From positions 4,154,001-4,218,000 of the forward strand of contig NZ_AP018164.1 in the NCBI RefSeq assembly GCF_002356315.1: DNA of 64,000 bases, given 5' to 3'. A model generated the notes under the pieces. The model saw only the letters and a program-made list of their open reading frames with translations, searched no databases and had not been told where the DNA came from. The position numbers and the translations under genes were made by a program. Below are positions 43,307-52,570 of the stretch, in pieces (position 1 is the stretch's first letter; each line of letters opens with the position of its first letter). Source of the DNA: Mycobacterium shigaense. GTDB lineage: Bacteria > Actinomycetota > Actinomycetes > Mycobacteriales > Mycobacteriaceae.

Positions 43307-44565
43307 CCCGACCGGCGAACTCGGAGGCGAACTCGGCCGAGAACCCCTATCCGGTTCGCGCAGTGGCGATCCGGGTCGCCGGCTGGATCGACAAACTGGG
43401 CACCGTGTGGGTGGAGGGGCAGCTGGCCCAGATCAACCTGCGGCCCGACTCCAAGACCGTGTTCATGGTGCTGCGTGACCCGGCCGCCGACATGTCGCTG
43501 ACCGTGACCTGTCCGCGTGACTTGGTGCTGAGCGCCCCGGTGAAGTTGACCGAGGGTACCCAGGTCGTCGTCTGCGGCAAGCCGTCGTTCTACACCGGCC
43601 GCGGCACGTTCTCGTTGCGCCTGTCCGAGATTCGTGCCGTCGGCATGGGCGAGCTGCTGGCGCGCATCGAGCGGCTGCGCCGCCTGCTGGACGCCGAAGG
43701 ACTCTTCGACCCTCGGTTGAAGCGACCAATCCCGTTCCTGCCCAACATGATCGGCCTGATCACCGGTCGCGCCAGCGCAGCCGAGCGCGACGTGACGACG
43801 GTCGCCGCCGCGCGCTGGCCCGCGGTGCGGTTCGCCGTGCGCAACACCGTCGTGCAGGGACCCAACGCGGTCGTGCAGATCGTCGAGGCGCTGCGCGAAC
43901 TCGACCGCCACCCGCACGTCGACGTGATCGTGGTGGCCCGAGGGGGCGGCAGCGTCGAGGATCTGCTGCCGTTTTCCGACGAGACGCTGTGCCGGGCCAT
44001 CGCGGCCTGCCGCACCCCGGTGATCAGCGCCGTCGGCCACGAGCCCGACAACCCGCTGTGCGACCTGGTGGCCGACCTGCGCGCGGCCACCCCCACCGAC
44101 GCCGCCAAGAAGATGGTGCCGGACACCGCCGCCGAGCAGCGGATGGTTGCCGACCTGCGCCGGCGCAGCGCCCAGGCGCTGCGCAACTGGGTCTCCCGCG
44201 AGCAACGAGCCCTCACCCAACTGCGCAGCCGCCCGGTGCTCGCCGAACCTCTGAGCGCCCTGAGCGCCCGGGCCGACGAGATCCACCGGGCGCGCTCGGC
44301 GGCCCGCCGCGACATCACCCGGCTGATCGCGGCCGAGACCGAGCGGGTGGGCCATCTGGGCGCCCGGCTGGCCACCCTGGGCCCGGCCGCCACCTTGGCC
44401 CGCGGCTACGCTGTCGTGCAGGCGGTCGCCGCGGGCGACGGCACCGCCGAATCGCTGCGGGTGCTGCGCTCGGTGCACGAGGCACCCGCCGGCGCCCGGC
44501 TGCGGGTGCGGGTTTCCGACGGCGCCGTCGCCGCGGTGAGCGAAGGACTGACCGATGGTCACTGA
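43303..44565 (+). CDS. xseA: Exodeoxyribonuclease VII large subunit
   Basis: 420 residues from GTG 43303 in a GTGA overlap with the preceding gene. The N-terminal OB fold binds DNA (VRAVAIRVAGWIDKLGTVWVEGQ), the central catalytic domain contains LIARGGGSVEDL-like VVARGGGSVEDLLPF and VGHEPDNPLCDLVAD, and a coiled coil follows. With XseB it degrades single-stranded DNA. It corresponds to Rv1108c. Confidence 0.95.
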   Translation: MTRPANSEANSAENPYPVRAVAIRVAGWIDKLGTVWVEGQLAQINLRPDSKTVFMVLRDPAADMSLTVTCPRDLVLSAPVKLTEGTQVVVCGKPSFYTGRGTFSLRLSEIRAVGMGELLARIERLRRLLDAEGLFDPRLKRPIPFLPNMIGLITGRASAAERDVTTVAAARWPAVRFAVRNTVVQGPNAVVQIVEALRELDRHPHVDVIVVARGGGSVEDLLPFSDETLCRAIAACRTPVISAVGHEPDNPLCDLVADLRAATPTDAAKKMVPDTAAEQRMVADLRRRSAQALRNWVSREQRALTQLRSRPVLAEPLSALSARADEIHRARSAARRDITRLIAAETERVGHLGARLATLGPAATLARGYAVVQAVAAGDGTAESLRVLRSVHEAPAGARLRVRVSDGAVAAVSEGLTDGH

Positions 44566-44803
44566 CGACGAGGACGGCGCGGCCCGACAGGTGACGCCCA
44601 TTAGTCAATTGGGGTACGAGGCCTGCCGCGACGAGCTGATCGATGTCGTGCGGCAGCTCGAGCAGGGCGGCCTGGATCTCGATGCCTCGCTAAAGCTGTG
44701 GGAAAGAGGCGAAGAGCTGGCGAAACGGTGCGAGGAGCACTTGGCCGGCGCCCGCCAGCGAGTCGAGGACGCACTGGCGGCCGGGCAGTCCGAGGGCGGC
44801 TGA
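44555..44803 (+). CDS. xseB: Exodeoxyribonuclease VII small subunit
   Basis: 82 residues, the usual XseB size. The conserved core GYEACRDELIDVVRQLEQGG, LDASLKLWERGEELAKRCEEHL and ARQRVEDAL is complete. It overlaps xseA by 11 bp, so the two subunits are translated together. It corresponds to Rv1107c. Confidence 0.95.
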   Translation: MVTDDEDGAARQVTPISQLGYEACRDELIDVVRQLEQGGLDLDASLKLWERGEELAKRCEEHLAGARQRVEDALAAGQSEGG

Positions 44804-44847
44804 ATGACGTTGTCCCGCCCCGTACGACAGCAGACGTTTTATCGAAT

Positions 44848-44861
44848 TGGAACACGTTTCA
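44848..44861. promoter_or_regulatory. KstR operator upstream of the 3beta-HSD gene
   Basis: TGGAACACGTTTCA fits the KstR consensus TNNAACNNGTTNNA at every fixed position, 15 bp before the ATG at 44877. KstR represses cholesterol-catabolism genes and 3beta-HSD acts on cholesterol, so the match is functionally coherent. Confidence 0.75.
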
Positions 44862-44876
44862 GTTATGCTTCCAGCC

Positions 44877-45959
44877 ATGGGTGATTCATCTCTGACGACC
44901 GAATTGGGTCGCGTCCTGGTCACCGGGGGTTCGGGGTTTGTCGGCGCCAACCTGGTGACCACGTTGCTCGACCGCGGACATCGGGTGCGTGCCTTCGACC
45001 GTGCCCCCTCCCCGGTGCCGCCGCATCCGCAGCTGGAGGTGTTGCAGGGCGACATCACCGACGCGGCGGTCTGTGCCACGGCGGCGGACGGCATCGACAC
45101 GGTCTTCCACACCGCGGCGATCATCGAGCTGATGGGTGGCGCATCGGTGACCGACGAATACCGCCAGCGCAGCTTCGCGATCAACGTCGGCGGCACCGAA
45201 AACCTCGTTCGCGCCGGGCAGGCCGCGGGCGTGCAGCGATTCGTCTACACCTCGTCCAACAGCGTGGTGATGGGCGGGCAGAACATTGCGGGCGGCAACG
45301 AGACGCTGCCCTACACCACTCGGTTCAACGATCTCTATACCGAGACCAAGGTCGTCGCCGAACGATTCGTGTTGTCCGAGAACGGTGTTGGCGGCATGCT
45401 GACGTGCGCGATCCGTCCCAGCGGTATCTGGGGCCGCGGCGACCAGACGATGTTTCGCAAGCTGTTCGAGAGCGTGATCGCCGGGCATGTCAAGGTGCTG
45501 GTCGGCCGCAAGTCCGCCCGGCTGGACAACTCCTATGTGCACAACCTGATTCACGGTTTCATCCTGGCCGCGCAGCATCTGGTGCCCGGCGGCACCGCAC
45601 CCGGTCAGGCGTATTTCATCAACGATGACGATCCGATCAACATGTTCGAATTCGCCCGGCCGGTCGTCGAGGCCTGCGGCGTGAACTGGCCGCGGGTGCG
45701 GGTCAACGGGCCCTTGGTTCACGCGGCCATGACGGCCTGGCAGCGATTGCACTTCCGGTTCGGGATACCGGCGCCGCTGCTCGAACCGCTCGCCGTCGAA
45801 CGACTGTATCTGGACAACTACTTCTCGATAGCCAAGGCGACGCGAGACTTGGGCTATCGGCCCCTGTTCACCACCAAGCAGGCCCTCGACGAGTGCCTGC
45901 CCTACTACTTGGACATGTTCGCGCAGATGAAGCGACAGCTCGAGCCGGCGGTGCGTTAA
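44877..45959 (+). CDS. 3beta-hydroxysteroid dehydrogenase/isomerase
   Basis: Oxidises the 3beta-hydroxyl of cholesterol to cholestenone, the entry step of sterol breakdown. From ATG 44877 the 360-residue product is an extended SDR: NAD motif TGGSGFVG at 16-23 and the catalytic Tyr154/Lys158 pair in YTETK. A hydrophobic patch near the C-terminus may hold the membrane. It corresponds to Rv1106c. A KstR box overlaps its leader. Confidence 0.93.
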   Translation: MGDSSLTTELGRVLVTGGSGFVGANLVTTLLDRGHRVRAFDRAPSPVPPHPQLEVLQGDITDAAVCATAADGIDTVFHTAAIIELMGGASVTDEYRQRSFAINVGGTENLVRAGQAAGVQRFVYTSSNSVVMGGQNIAGGNETLPYTTRFNDLYTETKVVAERFVLSENGVGGMLTCAIRPSGIWGRGDQTMFRKLFESVIAGHVKVLVGRKSARLDNSYVHNLIHGFILAAQHLVPGGTAPGQAYFINDDDPINMFEFARPVVEACGVNWPRVRVNGPLVHAAMTAWQRLHFRFGIPAPLLEPLAVERLYLDNYFSIAKATRDLGYRPLFTTKQALDECLPYYLDMFAQMKRQLEPAVR

Positions 45960-46753
45960 GTCAGTCGCGCGGTGAGGAATTCGACGACCCGCTTGCGGGC
46001 TTCGTAGGCGGGGTGGCCGTCCACCTCGCGAACCTCGGTGGTCAGCACCGAATGTGCCGCCTTGGTGAAGCCGTGCGCGTTGCCCGGGCTCGAGTCGATC
46101 TCGATCACCTCGAACGCGTCGCCCAGCCGCTCCTTGAGCACCGCGAACCGTTCGGCCGGCACCACCGGATCCTCGCTGAACCGTAAACCCATGGCGCACA
46201 AGCCTTGACCGGTCGCGCGATCGGCAACGGTGGCCAGCTCCGCCTCGCTCAGGCCCGGGTCGCGCCGGCGGGCGCGCCCCAGCGGCAGCGGCACCGACGG
46301 CTGGGAAAGCACCGGGGCCAGCACGCTGTCGTCCACGGCGGCGGCCAGCGCGAAGCCGCCGGTGAAGCACTGTCCGATCACGCCGACGCCCTTGCCGGGT
46401 GTGGACGCGTTGAGGTCGCGGGCCAGCGCGCGCAGGAACAGCGACACCGGCCGTTGTTTGTTGGTCGCGAAGGCCGCGAATTCCCTTGCCACACATGCCC
46501 GTGTCAGGCTGGCCGCGATGGAGCTGGTCGTCTTGGCCCGGCCCGGCTCGCCAAACAGCGAGGGTATGGCGACGGTGAAGCCGTTGTCCACCAGGTGATT
46601 ACCCAGGCCCAGCACGCCGGGGTGAATGCCCGGTATCTCGGGAATCAGCAGCACTCCCGGGCCGGTGCCCTTGCGGTAGACGTCGTGGGTGTATCCGCCG
46701 CCGGCGAACGGGGCCACGGCCCAGCCGGACAGGTCTGCTTCGGGTGCAGTCAC
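45956..46753 (-). CDS. Dienelactone hydrolase family protein
   Basis: 265 residues. The nucleophile is a Cys in GVIGQCFTGGFAL, as in dienelactone hydrolase, with the acid and His near SSPGNAHGFTKAAH. It hydrolyses a lactone or ester of unknown identity. It converges with the 3beta-HSD gene by 4 bp. The start is a GTG at 46753. Confidence 0.85.
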   Translation of the reverse strand: MTAPEADLSGWAVAPFAGGGYTHDVYRKGTGPGVLLIPEIPGIHPGVLGLGNHLVDNGFTVAIPSLFGEPGRAKTTSSIAASLTRACVAREFAAFATNKQRPVSLFLRALARDLNASTPGKGVGVIGQCFTGGFALAAAVDDSVLAPVLSQPSVPLPLGRARRRDPGLSEAELATVADRATGQGLCAMGLRFSEDPVVPAERFAVLKERLGDAFEVIEIDSSPGNAHGFTKAAHSVLTTEVREVDGHPAYEARKRVVEFLTARLT

Positions 46754-46778
46754 GCGAGTCCCCGCTTTCGGTGGTCGG

Positions 46779-47450
46779 CTACCGGGATGCTAGCGGGCGC
46801 TGCGACTGGGTCGCCAGCGCCAGCGTACGAAACTGCTCAGTGTTTCCGGCGCCGGTGATCGCGATCTGGGTGGCGCCGGATGCCGCAGAGAGCCGCGCGG
46901 TCCACACCGGTTCGGTATCGGCGCCGCTTTGGCCGGCACCGCGGTACACCACCCAGGCGATGCCCGCGACGTCCACCGTCCCCGTGGGATACGCCGACGG
47001 GTGAATCGATCCGACCAGCTTGTCCTCGTCGGCGTTGCTCTGAGTCAGGCTCAGGTACATCCCGGTCGGGCTGATGTATCCCACATTCGAGGTGGTCGCG
47101 GTGACCCGCTGGCCGTCGGCCGTCCGCCCGTTCTGGATGCTGCCGCGGCCGCCGGAGTTGGCCTGCCAGCCGCCGGGCAATTCGGGCAGCCGGATCGGAA
47201 AGCCCAGCACCTGGGCGTCCGCCTGCAGCGCGGCGGGGGCGTCATAGGACGGGATGGTGCCGTGGGTCGAGCCGCCGGGCTCAAACGAGCACATCCCGAC
47301 CAGGCCGGCCAGCACGACGCAGCCGATCAGCAACGGCACCAGCGACCAGAACATGTCGCGGCCGTCCTGCAACAGCCGGGATTTGGCGGGTCTGGCGACG
47401 GGAGTCGGCTCGCCGGCTGCATCGGCGTTCGGCTGCGGCTCCTCGGTCAC
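46779..47450 (-). CDS. DUF4245 membrane-anchored protein
   Basis: 223 residues. A cytoplasmic head of 35 residues and one transmembrane helix (MFWSLVPLLIGCVVLAGLVGMC) precede an extracytoplasmic domain (DUF4245). It corresponds to Rv1100, divergent from glpX as in M. tuberculosis. Function unknown. Confidence 0.82.
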   Translation of the reverse strand: MTEEPQPNADAAGEPTPVARPAKSRLLQDGRDMFWSLVPLLIGCVVLAGLVGMCSFEPGGSTHGTIPSYDAPAALQADAQVLGFPIRLPELPGGWQANSGGRGSIQNGRTADGQRVTATTSNVGYISPTGMYLSLTQSNADEDKLVGSIHPSAYPTGTVDVAGIAWVVYRGAGQSGADTEPVWTARLSAASGATQIAITGAGNTEQFRTLALATQSQRPLASR

Positions 47451-47530
47451 CCCCTAAGTATCCCAGCCCGCGATCCGCAGCCGCAGCCCAGCTCCAGCGC
47501 ACCGATCTGACTCTGGGACAATCAGCAACC

Positions 47531-48604
47531 ATGACAGCTGAAGGCCAGGGCTCGTTGGGAGCCGGTTCGCCGGCCGCGGTGCGTCCGCGTCGAGAAGCAC
47601 CCGACCGCAACCTCGCCTTGGAATTGGTGCGGGTCACCGAGGCCGGCGCCATGGCCGCAGGTCGCTGGGTCGGCCGCGGCGACAAGGAGGGCGGTGACGG
47701 CGCCGCGGTCGACGCGATCCGGGAGCTGGTGAGTTCCGTCTCGATGCGCGGCGTGGTCGTGATCGGCGAGGGCGAAAAGGACGAGGCGCCGATGCTGTTC
47801 AACGGCGAGGAGGTCGGCAACGGCGACGGCCCGGAGTGCGACTTCGCGGTCGACCCCGTCGACGGCACCACGCTGATGAGCAAGGGCATGCCCAACGCCA
47901 TCTCGGTGCTGGCCGTGGCCGATCGCGGCGCCATGTTCGACCCGTCGGCGGTGTTCTACATGAACAAGATCGCCGTCGGCCCCGAGGCCGCCCACGTGCT
48001 GGACATCACGGCGCCGATCGCCGACAACGTCCGGGCGGTCGCGCGGGTCAAGGAGTTGTCGGTGCGCGACATGACGGTGTGCATCCTCGACCGGCCGCGG
48101 CACGCGCAGCTGATCGAGGACGTGCGCGCCACCGGGGCGCGCATCCGGTTGATCACCGACGGTGACGTCGCGGGCGCCATCTCGGCCTGCCGGCCGCATT
48201 CGGGCACCGACATGCTGGCCGGTATCGGCGGCACCCCGGAGGGCATCATCGCCGCCGCGGCGATCCGCTGCATGGGCGGGGCGATCCAGGCACAGCTGGC
48301 GCCCCGCGACGAACCCGAACGCCGCAAGGCCCTGGACGCCGGCTACGACCTGGACCAGATCCTGACCACCGAAGACCTGGTGTCCGGTGAGAACGTGTTC
48401 TTCTGCGCCACCGGTGTCACCGACGGCGACCTGCTCAAGGGCGTCCGGTACTACCCGGGCGGCTGCACCACGCAGTCGATCGTGATGCGTTCGAAGTCGG
48501 GCACCGTGCGCATGATCGAGGCCTACCATCGGCTGTCGAAACTCAACGAGTACTCCGCCATCGACTTCACCGGCGACAGTTCCGCCGCCTATCCCCTGCC
48601 CTAA
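47531..48604 (+). CDS. glpX: Fructose-1,6-bisphosphatase class II
   Basis: Converts fructose-1,6-bisphosphate to fructose-6-phosphate, needed for growth on fatty acids and sterols. 357 residues with the metal-binding motif DFAVDPVDGTTL, the conserved GEGEKDEAPML and the ITDGDVAGAI segment. It corresponds to Rv1099c, essential for gluconeogenesis in M. tuberculosis. fumC follows after 48 bp. Confidence 0.96.
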   Translation: MTAEGQGSLGAGSPAAVRPRREAPDRNLALELVRVTEAGAMAAGRWVGRGDKEGGDGAAVDAIRELVSSVSMRGVVVIGEGEKDEAPMLFNGEEVGNGDGPECDFAVDPVDGTTLMSKGMPNAISVLAVADRGAMFDPSAVFYMNKIAVGPEAAHVLDITAPIADNVRAVARVKELSVRDMTVCILDRPRHAQLIEDVRATGARIRLITDGDVAGAISACRPHSGTDMLAGIGGTPEGIIAAAAIRCMGGAIQAQLAPRDEPERRKALDAGYDLDQILTTEDLVSGENVFFCATGVTDGDLLKGVRYYPGGCTTQSIVMRSKSGTVRMIEAYHRLSKLNEYSAIDFTGDSSAAYPLP

Positions 48605-48652
48605 ACCCCGCCTCCCAAAAGCTAAGCACACCCCGACGAAGAGGACTAATTC

Positions 48653-50074
48653 ATGGCCGTGGCCGCACAAGACGCCGAATACCGCATCGAGCACGACACC
48701 ATGGGCGAGGTCCGGGTACCCGCGAAAGCGTTGTGGCGGGCGCAAACCCAGCGCGCAGTGGAGAACTTCCCGATCTCGGGACGCGGACTGGAGCGCACTC
48801 AGATTCGCGCGTTGGGCTTGTTGAAGGGCGCCTGCGCGCAGGTGAACAAGGATCTCGGCCTGCTGGCACCGGAGAAGGCCGACGCGATCATCGCCGCGGC
48901 CGCCGAGATCGCCGACGGCAAGCACGACGACCAGTTCCCCATCGACGTGTTCCAAACCGGTTCCGGCACCAGCTCCAACATGAACACCAACGAGGTGATC
49001 GCCAGTATCGCTGCGGCCAACGGGGTTACGGTGCATCCCAACGACGACGTCAACATGTCGCAGTCATCCAACGACACCTTCCCGACCGCCACCCACATCG
49101 CGGCCACCGAGGCCGCGGCGCGGCATCTCATCCCGGCGCTCGAGGTGCTGCACGAGGCGCTGGCGGCCAAGGCGATCGAGTGGCACACCGTCGTCAAATC
49201 GGGCCGCACGCACCTGATGGACGCCGTTCCGGTGACGCTCGGCCAGGAGTTCAGCGGCTACGCCCGCCAGATCGAGGCCGGCATCGAGCGGGTGCGCGCC
49301 ACCCTGCCGCGGCTGGGTGAGCTGGCGATCGGCGGCACCGCGGTGGGCACCGGGCTCAACGCGCCCGAGGGATTCGGCGCCAAAGTCGTTGAGACGCTGG
49401 TCAACTGGACCGGGCTGAGCGAGCTGCGGCCTGCGGCGAACTCGTTCGAGGCGCAGGCCGCGCGTGACGGCCTGGTGGAGGCCTCCGGCGCGCTGCGCAC
49501 CATCGCGGTCTCGCTGACCAAGATCGCCAACGACATCCGCTGGATGGGCTCCGGGCCACTGACCGGCCTGGCCGAGATCGCGCTGCCGGACCTGCAGCCG
49601 GGCAGCTCGATCATGCCAGGCAAGGTGAACCCCGTTCTGCCCGAGGCGGTTACGCAAGTGGCGGCGCAGGTGATCGGCAACGACGCCGCCGTCACCGTCG
49701 GCGGCCTGTCCGGCGCGTTCGAGCTCAACGTCTACATCCCGGTGATGGCCCGCAACGTCCTGGAGTCGTTCAAGCTGCTGACCAACGTGTCGAAGCTGTT
49801 CGCCGAGCGCTGCATCGTCGGGCTGAAGGCGAATGAGGAGCACCTGCGCGAACTCGCCGAGTCCTCGCCGTCGATCGTGACGCCGTTGAACTCGGCCATC
49901 GGCTACGAAGAGGCCGCCGCGGTGGCCAAGCAGGCGCTCAAGGAGAAGAAGACGATCCGCCAGACCGTCATCGACCGCGGCCTGATCGGCGACAAGTTGT
50001 CGATCGAGGAGCTGGACCGCAGGCTCGACGTGCTGGCGATGGCCCGGGTGAAGGAAGAGGTGAAGCCGTCATGA
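48653..50074 (+). CDS. fumC: Fumarate hydratase class II
   Basis: Tricarboxylic acid cycle enzyme, fumarate to malate. 473 residues with the fumarase/aspartase signature GSSIMPGKVNP. The substrate-site motifs TGSGTSSNMNTNEV and SSNDTFPTA are present, and the catalytic region KSGRTHLMDAVPVTLGQ is intact. It corresponds to Rv1098c. Its end overlaps the next gene by 4 bp. Confidence 0.97.
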   Translation: MAVAAQDAEYRIEHDTMGEVRVPAKALWRAQTQRAVENFPISGRGLERTQIRALGLLKGACAQVNKDLGLLAPEKADAIIAAAAEIADGKHDDQFPIDVFQTGSGTSSNMNTNEVIASIAAANGVTVHPNDDVNMSQSSNDTFPTATHIAATEAAARHLIPALEVLHEALAAKAIEWHTVVKSGRTHLMDAVPVTLGQEFSGYARQIEAGIERVRATLPRLGELAIGGTAVGTGLNAPEGFGAKVVETLVNWTGLSELRPAANSFEAQAARDGLVEASGALRTIAVSLTKIANDIRWMGSGPLTGLAEIALPDLQPGSSIMPGKVNPVLPEAVTQVAAQVIGNDAAVTVGGLSGAFELNVYIPVMARNVLESFKLLTNVSKLFAERCIVGLKANEEHLRELAESSPSIVTPLNSAIGYEEAAAVAKQALKEKKTIRQTVIDRGLIGDKLSIEELDRRLDVLAMARVKEEVKPS

Positions 50075-51033
50075 CGGCACCCCCCGGCGGTCCGCAAGAT
50101 CAGGGTCCCTACGGAGTGAATCCGTATGGGCAGCAACCACAATGGGGTTCCCCGCCGCAGGGGGGCCAGCCGCAGGGCAACCCTTACGCACCGCCCACCG
50201 GCCCCTACCCGTACCCGCCGCCGGGCGGGCCGTACCCGACCGGCGGCTATCCCCCACCGCAGTATCCCCAGGGCGGACAGCAGTTTCCCCCCGGGCCCTA
50301 CCCGCCCGGGCCTCCCCCGGGTGGCTCGAGTTCGAAGCTGCCCTGGCTGATAGTCGGCGGCCTGATCCTGCTGGGCGTCGTCGCGCTGGTGGCTACCCTG
50401 ATGGTGGTGCTGGGCCGCAACGACACCAAGTCACCGAGCGCAGCGCCGTCGCCGACGACCAGCTCGGCGGTGTCACAGCCGAACAACTCCGCGCAAACGG
50501 CCACCGATTGCACCCCGAACGTGTCCGCCGGTGCGCCGCCGACGGGCGACACCATCGCGGCCGGCAAGCTGTCGTTCCCCGCCAGCGCGGCGCCTGGCTG
50601 GACGCCGGGGGCGGACAACCAGAACCCGAACCTGATCGATGCCGTGGGTATCAGCCAACTCGTGCCCAACACCACCAACTGGGAGATGGCGGCCGAGGTC
50701 GCCGTGACCAATTTCGTGCCCAGCATGGACGTCAGCACGCAGGCGTCGAAGTTGCTGCAGTGCATCGCCAACGGTCCGGCCTACTCCTCGGCCTCGCCGA
50801 CGCTCGGCCAGATCCGGACGTCGTCGATCACCATCGACGGGACCAAGGCCGCCCGGGCTGACGCGGACATCACCATCGCCGACCCCAGTATCAAGTCGAA
50901 GGGCGACTCTGTCACCGTCATCGCGGTCGACACCAAGCCGGTCACCATCTTCTGGGCCGCAACCCCGATCGGCGACACGGCTTCGGCGGCCGTCATCACG
51001 AAGGTGATCGGGGCGCTGAAAGTCAGCAAATGA
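50071..51033 (+). CDS. Pro/Gly-rich membrane protein (Rv1097c-like)
   Basis: 320 residues, coupled to fumC by an ATGA overlap. The first 90 residues are a Pro/Gly/Tyr/Gln-rich cytoplasmic tail (QGNPYAPPTGPYPYPPPGG). One transmembrane helix follows (LPWLIVGGLILLGVVALVATLMVVL), then an extracytoplasmic domain of about 190 residues with two cysteines. Function unknown. Confidence 0.82.
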   Translation: MTAPPGGPQDQGPYGVNPYGQQPQWGSPPQGGQPQGNPYAPPTGPYPYPPPGGPYPTGGYPPPQYPQGGQQFPPGPYPPGPPPGGSSSKLPWLIVGGLILLGVVALVATLMVVLGRNDTKSPSAAPSPTTSSAVSQPNNSAQTATDCTPNVSAGAPPTGDTIAAGKLSFPASAAPGWTPGADNQNPNLIDAVGISQLVPNTTNWEMAAEVAVTNFVPSMDVSTQASKLLQCIANGPAYSSASPTLGQIRTSSITIDGTKAARADADITIADPSIKSKGDSVTVIAVDTKPVTIFWAATPIGDTASAAVITKVIGALKVSK

Positions 51034-51046
51034 CAGGGCTTTTCGG

Positions 51047-52570
51047 TCAGCCCGGACCCGTGGGCGCCGAGATGTGGGTGGCCTCCGAACGCCCACGCAG
51101 CACGGTGGAATAGCACTCCGTCCAATGCCCTCGCTCGGCCTCGCCGGCTCCCTCGATGGCCGCCGCCGAGCACAGAATTCGCCGGTCTGACGTCTTGGCC
51201 AGGTCGGCCAGCCGCGCGGCCTCGTTGACCGCGTCGCCGATAACCGTATACTCATACCGGTTTTCGGCGCCGATGTTGCCGGCGAAGACACGGCCGGCCG
51301 AGACGCCGATGCCGAAGTCGACCACCGGCAGCCGGCGCAGCTGGATGCTCAGGGTGCGCGCCGTGGCCAGGGCCGCCGAGGCCGGCTCGCTCGTTCGCAC
51401 CGGCGCCCCGAACACGGCCAGCGCGGCGTCGCCCGCGAATTTGTTGATCAGCCCGTCGTGTTCGTCGACGGCCTCGACGACGATGCGGAAGAAGTCGTTG
51501 AGCACGTCGGCAACCTCTTGCGGCGGGCGGCTTTCCGCGAGCCGTGTGGACCCGACCAGGTCGATGAAAAGCACCGCCGCCTCGACCACATCGCCGGACA
51601 GCGACGCGCCTTCTTCGATCGCGCGCTGGGCCACGTGAGTCCCGACGTGGCGGCCGAACAGGTCGCGCAGTCGATCGCGTTCGGCCAGCCCGGCCACCAT
51701 CCGGTTGAATCCCGTTTGCAGACGGCCGATTTGAGAGCGCTCGTAGGCACTGACGTAGGTGCCGATGTGACCGTGCTCGACCTCCGACATCGCGGCGACG
51801 ACCTCGCCGATCGGATCCGAGATGGAGCGCGACGTCAAAATCATCGTGGGCAACCCGAGCAGCAGGGTCGCCAGCGACACCACCAGGATCGGCACGTCCA
51901 GCGACGCGGACTTCTCGATCAGCCATCCGTACGAGCGCAGCACGACCAGCGTCGCGATCACCGCGATGGGCAGTGCGCTGCTCAGGAACCACAGCATCAC
52001 CATGCGGGCGAACACACTCGGAACCGCCAGTCGCGGTTCGAGCCCCAGCGTCGCGGCGCCCATGATGGGGCGCAGGGTGCGCTGCGCCAGCAGCATCCCG
52101 GTGCCGGCGGCCGCGGGCGCGCCCAGCGCCACGCCGAGCGTCATCGGCAGCAGCCACGCCGCCCCGTCGTGACTGTTGAGCAACATCAGGATCGCCGCGG
52201 ACAAACCCCAGGCCGCCAACAGGATCGCGGTTTGGCGGCCGGCGAGCTTCAGCGCGGCTTCGCGCTGTGCGGTGGTCGGCTCCTGGCCGGCGGCATACCA
52301 GCGCGCCGTGGAACGCAGGCTCAACGCGCCGGCGACCGCAACGCCGAGGACGGCCAGCGTGACGAGCACCAGAAACCGTGCCGTGTTCTGCTGCGCGAAG
52401 TCGACGCTCGCCGGATCGGAAGTGCGGGCGCGCAGCGGGACCAGGATGGCGGCCGCATCGACGACGGCGATCAGGTAGGACAGGGCGAGCGCGATCGCGT
52501 ATTCGATCGCGAGCCTGCGCGCCGACTTTCGCCGCCCGCCGCCCCTACCACGGCTTGGCGCGGCCGCCAT
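51047..52570 (-). CDS. Six-TM adenylate cyclase with HAMP domain
   Basis: 507 residues: six hydrophobic helices in the first 250, a HAMP linker (SRSISDPIGEVVAAMSEVEHG) and a C-terminal class III cyclase domain. FIDLVGSTRLAE and NKFAGDAALAVFG carry the metal Asps, and GRVFAGNIGAENRYEYTVIGDAVNEAARL closes it. It is of the Rv1318c-1320c type. No such gene sits between fumC and the deacetylase in M. tuberculosis. Its start directly abuts the deacetylase stop. Confidence 0.9.
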   Translation of the reverse strand: MAAAPSRGRGGGRRKSARRLAIEYAIALALSYLIAVVDAAAILVPLRARTSDPASVDFAQQNTARFLVLVTLAVLGVAVAGALSLRSTARWYAAGQEPTTAQREAALKLAGRQTAILLAAWGLSAAILMLLNSHDGAAWLLPMTLGVALGAPAAAGTGMLLAQRTLRPIMGAATLGLEPRLAVPSVFARMVMLWFLSSALPIAVIATLVVLRSYGWLIEKSASLDVPILVVSLATLLLGLPTMILTSRSISDPIGEVVAAMSEVEHGHIGTYVSAYERSQIGRLQTGFNRMVAGLAERDRLRDLFGRHVGTHVAQRAIEEGASLSGDVVEAAVLFIDLVGSTRLAESRPPQEVADVLNDFFRIVVEAVDEHDGLINKFAGDAALAVFGAPVRTSEPASAALATARTLSIQLRRLPVVDFGIGVSAGRVFAGNIGAENRYEYTVIGDAVNEAARLADLAKTSDRRILCSAAAIEGAGEAERGHWTECYSTVLRGRSEATHISAPTGPG

